From positions 1-53,290 of the forward strand of contig NZ_JABSSM010000032.1 of NCBI RefSeq assembly GCF_013214165.1: 53,290 bases of DNA, in the 5' to 3' direction. The notes under the pieces are model-generated. The model did no database searches and had not been told where the DNA came from. It worked only from the letters and a program-made list of their open reading frames with translations. The stretch comes from Shewanella sp. (GTDB taxonomy: Bacteria; Pseudomonadota; Gammaproteobacteria; Enterobacterales; Shewanellaceae). Of this stretch, positions 26,435 to 34,934 are shown one piece after another (the first letter of the stretch is position 1; the number at the start of each line of letters is the position of its first letter). The translations under genes and the position numbers were made by a program.

Positions 26435-26791
26435 TCACTTAATAACTTGGTCAGCCTGTTCGCCAACCGCATCCACCTGAATGTAGACATCGCGATCTTG
26501 ATACTGATAAGGCCGATAAAATAAGCCTTGGCAGGCATAATAAGTGTAGGGTCTAGCCAGCAAGATACATCCAGTGGGCAGCGCTTGTAAGATCTGGATC
26601 TGTTGCTGCATTCTCAGGGCTTGTTGCCATTGATGATCCCGTAAGACCTGATCTCTCACGGCAAAGGCATCGAATGGCTCGCTGGACTTACGGACCACGA
26701 CTTGTCCACCATGGCTTAGCGCCGACAAGCATAGTGCCCCTAAGGTGAAAAACGCTAGACTCGCCTTAGTAAGACACTTGAAAAATATCAT
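26435..26791 (-). CDS. exported hypothetical protein
   Basis: The 118-residue protein has an N-terminal signal (MIFFKCLTKASLAFFTLGAL, cut near ALSHG). The mature part contains a helical, Gln-rich segment (QQALRMQQQIQILQAL) and a C-terminal aromatic module, RPYTYYACQGLFYRPYQYQ, similar in style to the Y-Y-x-C-x-G-x-F-Y-R-P-Y modules of DUF6515-like envelope proteins (weak). The ATG at 26791 with GGAGG 6 bases upstream is a better start than the open-frame start at 26854, which overlaps the amtB terminator. Confidence 0.65.
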   Translation of the reverse strand: MIFFKCLTKASLAFFTLGALCLSALSHGGQVVVRKSSEPFDAFAVRDQVLRDHQWQQALRMQQQIQILQALPTGCILLARPYTYYACQGLFYRPYQYQDRDVYIQVDAVGEQADQVIK

Positions 26792-26839
26792 CTCTGGCCT
26801 CCATTCATGATTGCACATCTGCCCTAATAAACATGATAC

Positions 26840-26866
26840 AAAAAAACAGGGCATTATGCCCTGTTT
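26840..26866 (-). terminator. intrinsic terminator of glnK-amtB
   Basis: AAACAGGGCAT and ATGCCCTGTTT (26844-26866) form an 11-bp stem followed on the minus strand by seven T. It lies 43 bases past the amtB stop. Confidence 0.9.
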
Positions 26867-26908
26867 GATTTATTACCAGTCACGCTTGCAAGTTAAGACT
26901 CTTGCCTG

Positions 26909-28159
26909 TTAACGAGCACTCTTGACTGACACGAACTCAGGGTAGGCATCTATGCCACAATCTGCCGCATCCATCCCCTTATATTCATCCTCTTCGCTAA
27001 CACGGATCCCCATGGTCAACTTAAGTAGATACCAGACCACAAAAGAGGCTGAGAATACCCAGATGAAGATGACGCCGGCCCCATAGAGTTGACCTAACAC
27101 GGTCGCATCGGCATTAGACAATGGCACCAACATGAGACCGAAGAAACCTGCCACACCGTGAACCGAAATAGCCCCCACGGGATCATCGATCTTTAGCCTA
27201 TCTAACGCCACAATGGAGAAGATGACTAGGCCACCGGCAATCAGGCCTATCACGGCCGCAAAGGCGATAGAAGGTGATAAGGGATCGGCAGTGATAGCCA
27301 CTAGTCCGGCTAACGCGCCATTGAGTATCATGGTCAGATCTGCCTTTCCCCACACCAGCTTACAGACGACGAGTGCCGACACTGCGCCAAATGCCGCCGC
27401 TGAGTTGGTATTAAGGAAAATTTTAGCCACCGCGGTGGCGTTTTCAACATCGGATACCAGTAACTGCGAGCCACCGTTAAAGCCAAACCACCCCATCCAC
27501 AGAATAAACATACCTAAGGTCGCCATAGGTAAGTTTGAACCCGGGATTGGGTTTACTTGGCCATTGGGACCATATTTCCCCTTACGAGCACCCAACAAGA
27601 GCACGCCGGCAATCGCGGCAGCCGCACCCGCCATATGAACGATACCACTACCGGCAAAATCGACAAATCCAGCCTCAGACAGGAAGCCGCCACCCCAGGT
27701 CCAATACCCCGCAACGGGATAAATAAAACCAGTCATCACCACAGAGAAAGCCAAGAAAGCCCAAAGTTTCATGCGCTCGGCCACCGCACCGGAAACGATG
27801 GACATGGCGGTAGCGACAAACACCACCTGGAAGAAGAAATCTGACTCGAGCGCATGATCTGCATCATCGGCCTGACTACCGATAAAGGTACCGAAAGAAG
27901 GTAGCCAGCCGCCTTCACCATTATCGACATACATGATGTTATATCCCAGGATCAGATACATCACGCAGGCAATCGAATACAGACACACATTCTTGGTGAG
28001 AATTTCTGTGGTGTTCTTGGAGCGTACGAGTCCAGCCTCCAGCATTGCAAAACCAGCCGCCATCCACATGACTAACGCACCTGAAATCAAGAAGTAAAAG
28101 GTATCCAGAGCGAACCTTAACTCAGACACTGTCACGCCTAATTTGGCTAAATCTTCCAT
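26909..28159 (-). CDS. amtB: ammonium transporter
   Basis: This trimeric inner-membrane ammonium channel is encoded with its regulator GlnK. The 416 residues contain about eleven spans, starting FALDTFYFLISGALVMWMAA. The twin-His pore residues are in GIVHMAGAA and GAISVHGVAG, and FMGWFGFNGG-type motifs appear as LWMGWFGFNGGS. It has no cleavable signal peptide. The ATG at 28159 has AAGGGAG 7 bases upstream; the GTG one codon earlier is less likely. Only 13 bases separate it from glnK. Confidence 0.95.
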   Translation of the reverse strand: MEDLAKLGVTVSELRFALDTFYFLISGALVMWMAAGFAMLEAGLVRSKNTTEILTKNVCLYSIACVMYLILGYNIMYVDNGEGGWLPSFGTFIGSQADDADHALESDFFFQVVFVATAMSIVSGAVAERMKLWAFLAFSVVMTGFIYPVAGYWTWGGGFLSEAGFVDFAGSGIVHMAGAAAAIAGVLLLGARKGKYGPNGQVNPIPGSNLPMATLGMFILWMGWFGFNGGSQLLVSDVENATAVAKIFLNTNSAAAFGAVSALVVCKLVWGKADLTMILNGALAGLVAITADPLSPSIAFAAVIGLIAGGLVIFSIVALDRLKIDDPVGAISVHGVAGFFGLMLVPLSNADATVLGQLYGAGVIFIWVFSASFVVWYLLKLTMGIRVSEEDEYKGMDAADCGIDAYPEFVSVKSAR

Positions 28160-28172
28160 CACGTTTCTCCCT

Positions 28173-28511
28173 TTATAATGCTTCGCTATCGGTCTCGCCC
28201 GTACGGATACGGATAACCTGCTCTAGGTCGGTGACAAATATTTTGCCATCTCCAATCTTGCCGGTACGGGCAGCATTGGTAATCGATTCAATTAACAAGT
28301 CCAGGTTTTCGGCCTTGGTCGCAATGTCTATTTTAACTTTAGGAAGGAAGTCCACCTGATACTCGGCGCCTCGATACAACTCGGTATGCCCTTTCTGACG
28401 ACCGAAACCTTTCACTTCGGTGACGGTCATCCCCTCTATACCCACGCCAGCTATCGCTTCGCGGACATCGTCCAATTTGAACGGTTTAATGATAGCGCTG
28501 ACCAGTTTCAT
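28173..28511 (-). CDS. glnK: nitrogen regulatory protein P-II (GlnK/GlnB)
   Basis: The 112-residue PII protein senses 2-oxoglutarate, ATP/ADP and glutamine status and blocks AmtB when nitrogen is plentiful. The T-loop carries the uridylylation tyrosine Y51 (ELYRGAEYQVDFLPK), and GKIGDGKIFV and IRIRTGE are the conserved B- and C-loops. The ATG at 28511 has GGAGG 5 bases upstream; an in-frame TTG at 28523 overlaps that site. The glnK-amtB arrangement is the standard one, and NtrC control is expected but no clear sigma-54 promoter was found. Confidence 0.94.
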   Translation of the reverse strand: MKLVSAIIKPFKLDDVREAIAGVGIEGMTVTEVKGFGRQKGHTELYRGAEYQVDFLPKVKIDIATKAENLDLLIESITNAARTGKIGDGKIFVTDLEQVIRIRTGETDSEAL

Positions 28512-28807
28512 GCTGACCTCCAAGGTATTTTGGTTATTTATTTCTAATGTTACCTATTCAATCATTAGGCCAAGTCAACAAACCATTAACTTTTAATGAG
28601 TTAATAAATAACAGGTAAATATCATCGAATACAAATGCACCAAACGAGTGCAAATATTCACCGCGCGCACAAATATAGCGCAGGCAAATACTCGGGCCGA
28701 CCATGGCGCTAGCTAGCCTGCAACGTGAGTTGAATTTGATAAATCTAGGAGGTAATAAACATTAGATGACTAGGAGACGGATGTAATAGGGGGAGTTTTT
28801 GAGTTTA

Positions 28808-28849
28808 AAATAGGGATTTTGAAATAGGGATTTTGAAATAGAGGTTTTA
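28808..28849. repeat. 14-bp tandem repeat, three copies
   Basis: The unit AAATAGGGATTTTG occurs at 28808-28821 and 28822-28835, and a 12/14 copy at 28836-28849. The array lies in the 429-base gap between glnK (its promoter side) and the 3' end of lptG. No gene is visible in the rest of the gap. Confidence 0.8.
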
Positions 28850-28870
28850 CATGACTTGATGCTAATGACA

Positions 28871-28890
28871 CCTTACTGCTTACAGTAAGG
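28871..28890 (-). terminator. hairpin past lptG
   Basis: CCTTACTG-CTTA-CAGTAAGG is a perfect 8-bp stem about 50 bases beyond the lptG stop. There is no T run, so a terminator role is uncertain. Confidence 0.4.
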
Positions 28891-28940
28891 CGTCCAATTT
28901 AGGGTCACATCAAGCTTATAGCCTAAGACTATTCTTAGAT

Positions 28941-29999
28941 TTATTTTCTAATAAAATAAATCGCTACAGCACTGAATATCAGTGCCGGCATCACGGCACC
29001 GAGGATGGCGGGCAAGCCATAGACCAGAGTCAGAGGTCCGAAAATTTCACTGCTGATATAGAAGGTGAAACCAGCGATAACGCCCAACAATACACGAGCT
29101 CCCATGGTCACGGTTCTCAAGGGACCAAACACGAATGAGAGCGCCACCAGCATCATCACGGCAACGGTAACGGGCTGCATGACTTTACGCCATAGCGCCA
29201 ACTCATAACGGCCAGAATTTTGGTTGTTCGCCTCGAGATAGTCCAGATAGCCCAGCAAGCCTTGAATAGAGAGAGATTCGGGCTTAACCGAGACAACGCT
29301 CAACTTATCTGGTGTCAGCGTCGAATCCCAGCGATACAGGGTCAGGTCGGTCAGTGTCACCTTGTCCTTGGTCAAATCTGTTTGCCTGACATCGATAAGA
29401 CGCCAGTGATCATTTGAGTAGACGCCGCGCTCGGCATGGATAGTCTTCACTAAGGTCAAGGTGCTATCAAACTCATACAAGGTAATATTACGCAGGCTGT
29501 TGATGTTTTCCACTTCGCCAATATTGACGAACAGATCGCCATCTTTTGCCCAGATCCCACGACTCGATTTGATCAGACTGCCACCGGACACCTTGAATGC
29601 TTGCAGTTCATTAGCACGCCTTTCTGCGGCGGGTGCTCCCCACTCACCGAGCACCATGATCATCAGCATGAGTGGCACGGCAGTCTTCATCGCCGACAGA
29701 GTGATTTGAAAACGAGACAAGCCAGAAGATTGCATCACCACGAGTTCCGATCCCGATGCCAGCATGCCCATGCCGATCAAGGCGCCGAGCAATACCGCCA
29801 TAGGGAAGAACATCTCGATATCTCGAGGAATAAGAAACAGTACATAGATGCCTGCATCTAGCATGGTATAGTCGCCACGGCCAACGACGCGGAGCTGATC
29901 CACCCACTTGATGATGCCGGATAGACCGGTGAGAATAAGCAAACACAGAGCCGAGCTACTGACTAAGGTTCTGGCAATATATAAGTCTAATATTTTCAC
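28941..29999 (-). CDS. lptG: LPS export permease LptG
   Basis: One of two inner-membrane permease subunits of the LptB2FGC complex, which extracts lipopolysaccharide for transport to the cell surface. The 352 residues have three spans at each end and a periplasmic jelly-roll domain (about 130-265). It shows the YjgP/YjgQ family pattern, including IEMFFPMAVLLGALIGMGML. The start is GTG and overlaps the lptF TGA as GTGA (4-base overlap), indicating translational coupling. Confidence 0.94.
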   Translation of the reverse strand: MKILDLYIARTLVSSSALCLLILTGLSGIIKWVDQLRVVGRGDYTMLDAGIYVLFLIPRDIEMFFPMAVLLGALIGMGMLASGSELVVMQSSGLSRFQITLSAMKTAVPLMLMIMVLGEWGAPAAERRANELQAFKVSGGSLIKSSRGIWAKDGDLFVNIGEVENINSLRNITLYEFDSTLTLVKTIHAERGVYSNDHWRLIDVRQTDLTKDKVTLTDLTLYRWDSTLTPDKLSVVSVKPESLSIQGLLGYLDYLEANNQNSGRYELALWRKVMQPVTVAVMMLVALSFVFGPLRTVTMGARVLLGVIAGFTFYISSEIFGPLTLVYGLPAILGAVMPALIFSAVAIYFIRK

Positions 30000-31108
30000 G
30001 CTTTGGCCCTCTTGCGCTTAAATATCCCGCTCAATTTCGCACCGGAAGGACGCTCTTTACCTAAGAGCAGTATCCCCATGCAGAGGGCGGATGCATGTAT
30101 CCACCACATCCCTAGGTACTCAGGTACCACCCCGTCTTCCAAGGCTTTTCGCCCAGCAATCATCAGACCAAAATAACCCAGATAGAGTAAAATAGCCGGG
30201 AACATCTTGGCGAACTTACCCTGACGCACATTAACCCTGGCCATAGGCACGGCAATAAGGGTCATTAAGGGGATCGCCAGAGGAATGGCCAGGCGCCAAT
30301 GAAATTCAGCCGTTGCCGCGGGGCCCTCTATCGCCATCAACTCATTGATAGGCATGGCGGAGAGCTTACGGCGGCGTTCATCCACCGCTTGCTCCTTGAT
30401 CTGCATCTGGTAGCTACCGAACTCGATGATCTGAAAATCCACTTGCTTAGGCGTCGATTTATATTGCACACCATCACTCAGTTGCAAGCGCTGGCCACCG
30501 GTTTCATCCTCGATGACCTTACCCCCTTCGGCAACCACGATATTACTGATACCGGATTCATCATCAGGATCTGGTAGTTGTGCTACGAACACCTTGTTCA
30601 GCTCGTTATTTCGGCCAATACGTTCGACAAAAAGCACGGCTCTGCCGTTGGGGCTGGTCTGAAAGCGTCCCTGAGTGATGGCTGCCAGCCCGGCTTCTGA
30701 CTGTGCATGCTCGAGTACCTGGTTCTGCTTCTCTTCGGCCCAAGGTGTCACATAAACCGACAGCATAGCGGTAAAAATCATATTGCCTACGGCCAACAAC
30801 AGGGTCACACGGGTGATATACCATTCACTCACCCCCACGCCGTGAAGAATCACCATTTCACTGTCGGCATACATTCGGCCATGAGCCATCAAAATACCGA
30901 GAAATAAACTCAGCGGAATCACCAAAACAGCCAGATAAGGTAAATTAAGACCCAATAGGGTGAAGACTAACGAAGCAGGAAATTCTCCGTCAGATGCATC
31001 AGCAAGTACACGAACGAAATGCTGGCTTATAAAAATAGCTAAAAGTACTGCAAGAACGGCTATTTGTGCCTTGAAAACTTCTCTAATCAAATATCTAAAT
31101 ACAATCAC
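29996..31108 (-). CDS. lptF: LPS export permease LptF
   Basis: Partner of LptG in the LPS exporter. The 370-residue protein begins IVFRYLIREVFKAQIAVLAV, has N- and C-terminal spans and a central periplasmic domain (about 120-270), and contains LPYLAVLVIPLSLFLGILMA. The start codon is GTG at 31108; the N terminus then aligns with the family. It is divergent from pepA with a 221-base promoter region, the usual lptFG/pepA arrangement in Gammaproteobacteria. Confidence 0.94.
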   Translation of the reverse strand: MIVFRYLIREVFKAQIAVLAVLLAIFISQHFVRVLADASDGEFPASLVFTLLGLNLPYLAVLVIPLSLFLGILMAHGRMYADSEMVILHGVGVSEWYITRVTLLLAVGNMIFTAMLSVYVTPWAEEKQNQVLEHAQSEAGLAAITQGRFQTSPNGRAVLFVERIGRNNELNKVFVAQLPDPDDESGISNIVVAEGGKVIEDETGGQRLQLSDGVQYKSTPKQVDFQIIEFGSYQMQIKEQAVDERRRKLSAMPINELMAIEGPAATAEFHWRLAIPLAIPLMTLIAVPMARVNVRQGKFAKMFPAILLYLGYFGLMIAGRKALEDGVVPEYLGMWWIHASALCMGILLLGKERPSGAKLSGIFKRKRAKA

Positions 31109-31329
31109 AGGCTGGATCCGGTCCCTAAACTTATAATTATGCTGGTATCAGGTTAACTTTCATGTAAACTGTCTACTTTTGGTAGTTTTGTAACCAGCCG
31201 TTAACTAAATATGGTATAAAAACACCTAAAAAAAAACACTTTGATGTACCAAATTTAGGCCCGTTTGGGACACAAGCAGACATTATCTAATAAATAATAA
31301 AATTTGTCTTTAAGAATCTAGGAGAGCTC

Positions 31330-32838
31330 ATGGAGTTTAGCGTTAAGAGCGGCAGTCCAGAAAAGCAACGTTCGGCCTGCATAGTGGTTGGCGTATATGA
31401 ACCAAGACGCCTATCGGGTATTGCTGAGCAGCTCGATAAAATTAGTGAAGGCTACATAAGTAACTTACTTCGTCGTGGCGATCTCGAAGGCAAGCCAGGG
31501 CAGATGCTTCTTTTGCATCATGTGCCTAATGTTCTCAGTGAACGTGTGCTTTTGGTTGGTTGTGGTAAAGAGCGCGAGCTCGATGAGCGTCAATACAAGC
31601 AGATCATCGACAAAACCATCAAAACCCTTAACGAAACTGGTTCAATGGAAGCCGTTTGTTTCCTGACTGAACTGCACGTGAAGGGCCGTGACACTTACTG
31701 GAAAGTTCGTGAAGCCGTTGAAACGACGCAGAACAGCCTATACAACTTCGATGTATTGAAGACCAATAAGGGTGAGACTCGCCGTCCCCTACGCAAGCTA
31801 GTCTTCAATGTACCAACACGCCGTGAACTGGCCGTGGGAGAGCGCGCAATCGAACACGGTATGGCCGTGTCTGCCGGTATGCATCTTTGTCGTGATGTTG
31901 CCAACATGCCGCCTAACATCTGTAATCCAGCCTATCTGGCATCACAAGCTCGCCAGATGGGTGAAGTCTGTGAAGAATTAACTGTGACCACCTTAGGTGA
32001 AGAGCAGATGGCCAAGTTGGGCATGAACTCGTACCTTGCTGTGGGCCGTGGCAGTGTCAACGAATCCATCATGACTGTGATGGAGTACAAGGGCGCAGTC
32101 GACAGTACTCAGAAGCCGATTGTGCTTATTGGTAAGGGGCTGACATTCGACTCTGGCGGTATTTCACTCAAGCCTGGCGAAGCCATGGATGAGATGAAGT
32201 ACGACATGGGCGGAGCCGCAGGTGTTATCGGTGCGATGAAAGCCCTGTGTGATCTCAATCTTAAGATCAATGTGATCGGTATTCTTGCTGGCTGTGAAAA
32301 CATGCCATCGAGCAATGCTTACCGCCCAGGTGATATTCTCACCACTATGTCGGGCCAAACTGTCGAAGTGTTAAACACAGATGCAGAAGGCCGCCTGGTA
32401 TTGTGTGATGTATTGACCTACGTTGAGCGTTTCGACCCTGAGCTGGTTGTCGATACTGCGACGCTGACGGGTGCCTGTGTTATCGCACTGGGTAAACACG
32501 CTTCGGGTCTGTTCTCTGGTCATAATCCACTGGCACACGAGCTATTAAATGCCGGTGAGCAGAGTGGTGATCGTGCATGGCGCTTGCCATTGTGGGATGT
32601 GTATCAAGAGCATCTTGAAAGCCCATTTGCCGATATGACTAACCTTGGCGGTCGTCCCGCCGGTGCTATCACGGCAGCTTGCTTCCTGTCACGCTTCACC
32701 AAGAAGTACAACTGGGCACACCTAGATGTTGCCGGTACCGCTTGGAACAGTGGCGCGAACAAGGGCTCTACCGGACGTCCGGTACCGCTATTGACTCAGT
32801 TCCTGATCAACCGCGCGGGTGTTCCTCAAGGGGAATAA
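31330..32838 (+). CDS. pepA: leucyl aminopeptidase
   Basis: This cytosolic M17 aminopeptidase removes N-terminal residues; in E. coli it also binds DNA in Xer recombination and carAB control. The 502 residues include the two-metal site, K269 and D274 in [16 protein letters not shown], and N349-TDAEGRL with D351, E353 and R355. GGAGAG lies about 6 bases before the ATG. A strong terminator follows. Confidence 0.96.
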   Translation: MEFSVKSGSPEKQRSACIVVGVYEPRRLSGIAEQLDKISEGYISNLLRRGDLEGKPGQMLLLHHVPNVLSERVLLVGCGKERELDERQYKQIIDKTIKTLNETGSMEAVCFLTELHVKGRDTYWKVREAVETTQNSLYNFDVLKTNKGETRRPLRKLVFNVPTRRELAVGERAIEHGMAVSAGMHLCRDVANMPPNICNPAYLASQARQMGEVCEELTVTTLGEEQMAKLGMNSYLAVGRGSVNESIMTVMEYKGAVDSTQKPIVLIGKGLTFDSGGISLKPGEAMDEMKYDMGGAAGVIGAMKALCDLNLKINVIGILAGCENMPSSNAYRPGDILTTMSGQTVEVLNTDAEGRLVLCDVLTYVERFDPELVVDTATLTGACVIALGKHASGLFSGHNPLAHELLNAGEQSGDRAWRLPLWDVYQEHLESPFADMTNLGGRPAGAITAACFLSRFTKKYNWAHLDVAGTAWNSGANKGSTGRPVPLLTQFLINRAGVPQGE

Positions 32839-32862
32839 CACATATCTTGCTTAGTTAGGCCG

Positions 32863-32892
32863 AAAGAGCGAAGAGTTATCTCTTCGCTCTTT
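32863..32892 (+). terminator. intrinsic terminator of pepA
   Basis: A perfect 13-bp stem (AAAGAGCGAAGAG with its complement) and TTAT loop is followed by T-rich DNA, 24 bases past the stop. Confidence 0.9.
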
Positions 32893-32993
32893 TTATTTGC
32901 TTCGAATTTGAAAATATATATACACGCATTAACCATGCTGGTAAAAAATGCAAATCTAATATGGGTTACGTTTAGGTAATTCAAGGAGTACAT

Positions 32994-33638
32994 ATGGAAT
33001 TAAGCACTATCTTAATGTTTGTTATTGCATCGCTATCGATCAACCTAATCCCCGGGCCAGATGTGGTGTACATAGTCTCTAATACCATGAAGGGTAAATT
33101 AAAGTCCGGTATAGCGGCTTCTCTGGGGCTAGGTGCTGGCTATCTGGTACATACTTTAGCCGCGGTATTTGGCTTATCGGCATTAATACTAAGCTCAGCC
33201 TTTGTGTTCAGTGTCGTTAAATATTTAGGCGCAGCCTACCTGCTATATTTGGGGATCACCTCTCTAATAAACTGTTACAAGGGGCAATCGAAACTGGTTG
33301 CCAATACTGATGATACTGAGACTCGAATGACTAGTGTGAGGAATGTGTTTACACAAGGTGTCGTGGTGAGTGTGCTAAACCCCAAAGTTGCCATGTTCTA
33401 TCTGGCTTTCTTACCACAATTCATCGATATATCTTCTCCGTCAGCGACTAAAGAGCTAATGATTTTAGGTCTCTTGTTCAGCGTTCTGGCGACTGGCTGC
33501 AATTTAGTCTATTCCTTCTTGGGCAGCATACTCTTTAGTAGCCCCAAGGCTGCGAAGTATTCAAGAGGAATTGAGGGAGGTTCAGGCCTCATATTAGTGG
33601 GATTAAGTGCAAAAATAGCACTGACTGACACTCAATAA
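32994..33638 (+). CDS. LysE/RhtB-family amino acid exporter
   Basis: The 214-residue inner-membrane protein has about six spans and the family signature SINLIPGPDVVYIVSNTMKG near the N terminus, plus GVVVSVLNPKVAMFYLAFLP. Relatives export lysine, threonine or homoserine lactones; the substrate here is unknown. AAGGAG precedes the ATG. It stands alone between pepA and the convergent VOC gene. Confidence 0.9.
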   Translation: MELSTILMFVIASLSINLIPGPDVVYIVSNTMKGKLKSGIAASLGLGAGYLVHTLAAVFGLSALILSSAFVFSVVKYLGAAYLLYLGITSLINCYKGQSKLVANTDDTETRMTSVRNVFTQGVVVSVLNPKVAMFYLAFLPQFIDISSPSATKELMILGLLFSVLATGCNLVYSFLGSILFSSPKAAKYSRGIEGGSGLILVGLSAKIALTDTQ

Positions 33639-33664
33639 GTCTATAAAATGCAAAGAGAGCCAAC

Positions 33665-34192
33665 TTAAGGCGGCTCTCCCTCGATGAGCTCTGGTGCTCC
33701 AGGGCCCAGAGGCTGACCATAACTGAACTCGATGAAGTTACCGTCGGGATCTCTGACACCACAATAGTAACCCGCAGGATAACTATCCTCCCGCACGCCC
33801 CAGACTAATATGCCCTCTTCCTCGGCACGCATCGCTACCCTATCTACAGCGGCTTTACTCTCCAGCGCAAAACCTAGGTGGGAAAAGTCATTCATCTGCT
33901 GTTTATGGCCGTCCCCTCCAGGGAGAATCACAATGATAAATTGTGATCCCTGTCCCGGCTCACTGAGCCAAACAATACGCTTTTCTCCACTTGGCCGTTG
34001 ATGGCTGTTATCACTTGGCCGTTGATGACTGTTATCACTTGGCCGTTGATGACTGTTATCACTTGGCCGTTGATGGCTGTTACCCCAGGGACGTTCATGA
34101 ATGACACGCATGCCAGCATAGGAGCAGTAAAAGTCGACACAGGCTTCAAGGTCCATCACGTGCAAAGCAATATGAGTCAGCGCAATCGCCAT
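33665..34192 (-). CDS. VOC (glyoxalase-fold) protein with an in-frame repeat insertion
   Basis: The protein has a glyoxalase/bleomycin-resistance fold: MAIALTHIALHVMDLEACVD, FYCSYAGMRVIHERP, SHLGFALESKAAVDR, and CGVRDPDGNFIEFSYG. H9, the His in SHLGF and the Glu in NFIEFSYG are probable metal ligands. After HERP there is an insertion of four NSHQRPSD-type octapeptides before SGEKRIVWLSEPGQ, where relatives have a short loop. The ATG at 34192 has GGAGG 8 bases upstream. Just upstream is a 73-bp tandem array of copies of this gene's own start, and before it the DCC-family gene, in the same direction. Substrate unknown. Confidence 0.85.
   Translation of the reverse strand: MAIALTHIALHVMDLEACVDFYCSYAGMRVIHERPWGNSHQRPSDNSHQRPSDNSHQRPSDNSHQRPSGEKRIVWLSEPGQGSQFIIVILPGGDGHKQQMNDFSHLGFALESKAAVDRVAMRAEEEGILVWGVREDSYPAGYYCGVRDPDGNFIEFSYGQPLGPGAPELIEGEPP
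33989..34084 (-). repeat. 24-bp in-frame tandem repeat inside the VOC gene
   Basis: Four copies of a 24-base unit lie at 33989-34012, 34013-34036, 34037-34060 and 34061-34084, differing at only one or two bases. Translated on the minus strand, each gives NSHQRPSD (the last copy ends PSG). Because the unit is a multiple of three, copy changes keep the frame and lengthen or shorten a surface loop. Confidence 0.95.
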
Positions 34193-34196
34193 TTGG

Positions 34197-34265
34197 TTAA
34201 CCTCCAACTAAACGATGCCGCTCGATGACGTGCAAGCAGACATTATGAGTCAGTACTACCGCCAT
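34197..34265 (-). CDS. leader mini-ORF 3 (22 residues)
   Basis: MAVVLTHNVCLHVIERHRLV then GG and TAA. Its stop is 4 bases before the VOC ATG at 34192, and the GGAGG inside its last codons is the VOC ribosome binding site, so termination here could couple to VOC initiation. Confidence 0.45.
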   Translation of the reverse strand: MAVVLTHNVCLHVIERHRLVGG

Positions 34266-34269
34266 TTGG

Positions 34270-34338
34270 TTAACCTCCAACTAAACGATGCAGCTCGATG
34301 ACGTGCAAGCAGGCATTATGAGTCAGTGCAATCGCCAT
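34270..34338 (-). CDS. leader mini-ORF 2 (22 residues)
   Basis: MAIALTHNACLHVIELHRLV then GG and TAA. It differs from mini-ORF 1 at two residues. A full GGAGG with 8-base spacing precedes the ATG, supplied by the end of mini-ORF 1, and the stop is 4 bases before the next ATG. Confidence 0.45.
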   Translation of the reverse strand: MAIALTHNACLHVIELHRLVGG

Positions 34339-34342
34339 TTGG

Positions 34343-34411
34343 TTAACCTCCAACTAAACGATGCCGCTCGATGACGTGCAAGCAGACATTATGAGTCAGT
34401 GCAATCGCCAT
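34343..34411 (-). CDS. leader mini-ORF 1 (22 residues)
   Basis: MAIALTHNVCLHVIERHRLV then GG and TAA. The first seven residues equal those of the VOC protein; afterwards the copy shifts frame relative to it. CAGG lies upstream of the ATG within the end of the DCC-family gene, and the TAA is 4 bases before the next ATG. Translation is plausible but unproven. Confidence 0.45.
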   Translation of the reverse strand: MAIALTHNVCLHVIERHRLVGG

Positions 34412-34801
34412 CTATAACCTGCCTGCACATTTGAGTCGCCTATAGACAGCCTTACGATACAGGTTCGATAATAGCGGACGCATTAACTTTAGCCCCATCA
34501 ACCAGGCCAATGGTTTAAGTATCGGCACCCGCTGCATCAAGACTATGTAGGCATCAAGCTCAGATACGACGCTCGATTGCTCTATATTGTCACATTCGCC
34601 AATGATCACATGCAATTGGGTTAGCGCCTTAAACGGCTCAATCCCCCAAGTCTTTAACTTCTCGTCCTGATCTGTGATATCGAACCAGACCACTCCGAGG
34701 GCATGGCGTCCCGCAATACGTGAATACCGTTCTCTATCCTTGATGCATCGAGGACAGGCACCATCGTAGAGGACATATAAATTTGGCTGACTGTCATTCA
34801 T
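34412..34801 (-). CDS. DCC-family (DUF393) thiol-disulfide oxidoreductase-like protein
   Basis: The 129-residue protein carries the family start LYVLYDGACPRCIKDRERY with a CxxC pair in DGxCPxC and ends with a basic helical part (RPLLSNLYRKAVYRRLK). Members are thioredoxin-fold-like, with redox roles inferred from the CxxC; precise function is unknown. It is the first gene before the mini-ORF array and the VOC gene, and its TAG directly abuts the first mini-ORF ATG. Confidence 0.85.
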   Translation of the reverse strand: MNDSQPNLYVLYDGACPRCIKDRERYSRIAGRHALGVVWFDITDQDEKLKTWGIEPFKALTQLHVIIGECDNIEQSSVVSELDAYIVLMQRVPILKPLAWLMGLKLMRPLLSNLYRKAVYRRLKCAGRL

Positions 34802-34934
34802 CTATAGAGTTTAGTCGATGTCTAATCAGATAAGTTTACGCTGACTCTTTTTCGAACATGACTATTGCTTCGCGGTGAGGACTAATGATTTAATGAGACT
34901 TTATAAATAGATAATAACTTAAGCCAACCAGCAG

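Larger units (their letters stand above)
34188..34411 (-). repeat. 73-bp tandem repeat array carrying repeated translation starts
   Basis: The unit begins with GCCATTTGGTTAACCTCCAA (plus strand) at 34188, 34261 and 34334, exactly 73 bases apart, with a final partial GCCAT at 34407. On the minus strand each unit holds GGAGG, TTAACCAA, ATG and about 45 bases homologous to codons 1-16 of the VOC gene. The array abuts the stop codon of the DCC-family gene: its TAG (34412-34414) is directly followed by the first ATG (34409-34411). Confidence 0.95.

Noticed and set aside
28624..28690. Possible sigma-54 promoter for glnK
   Set aside because: The minus-strand CGGTGAATATTTGC has the right elements but the GG-GC spacing is one base short of the -24/-12 requirement.
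34000..34230. Plus-strand open frames through the VOC repeats
   Set aside because: They simply translate the opposite strand of the repeats and have no protein-like features.
33989..34411. Possible CRISPR array
   Set aside because: The units are directly adjacent (24 and 73 bp) with no unique spacers, and the copies are coding or start-region sequence.
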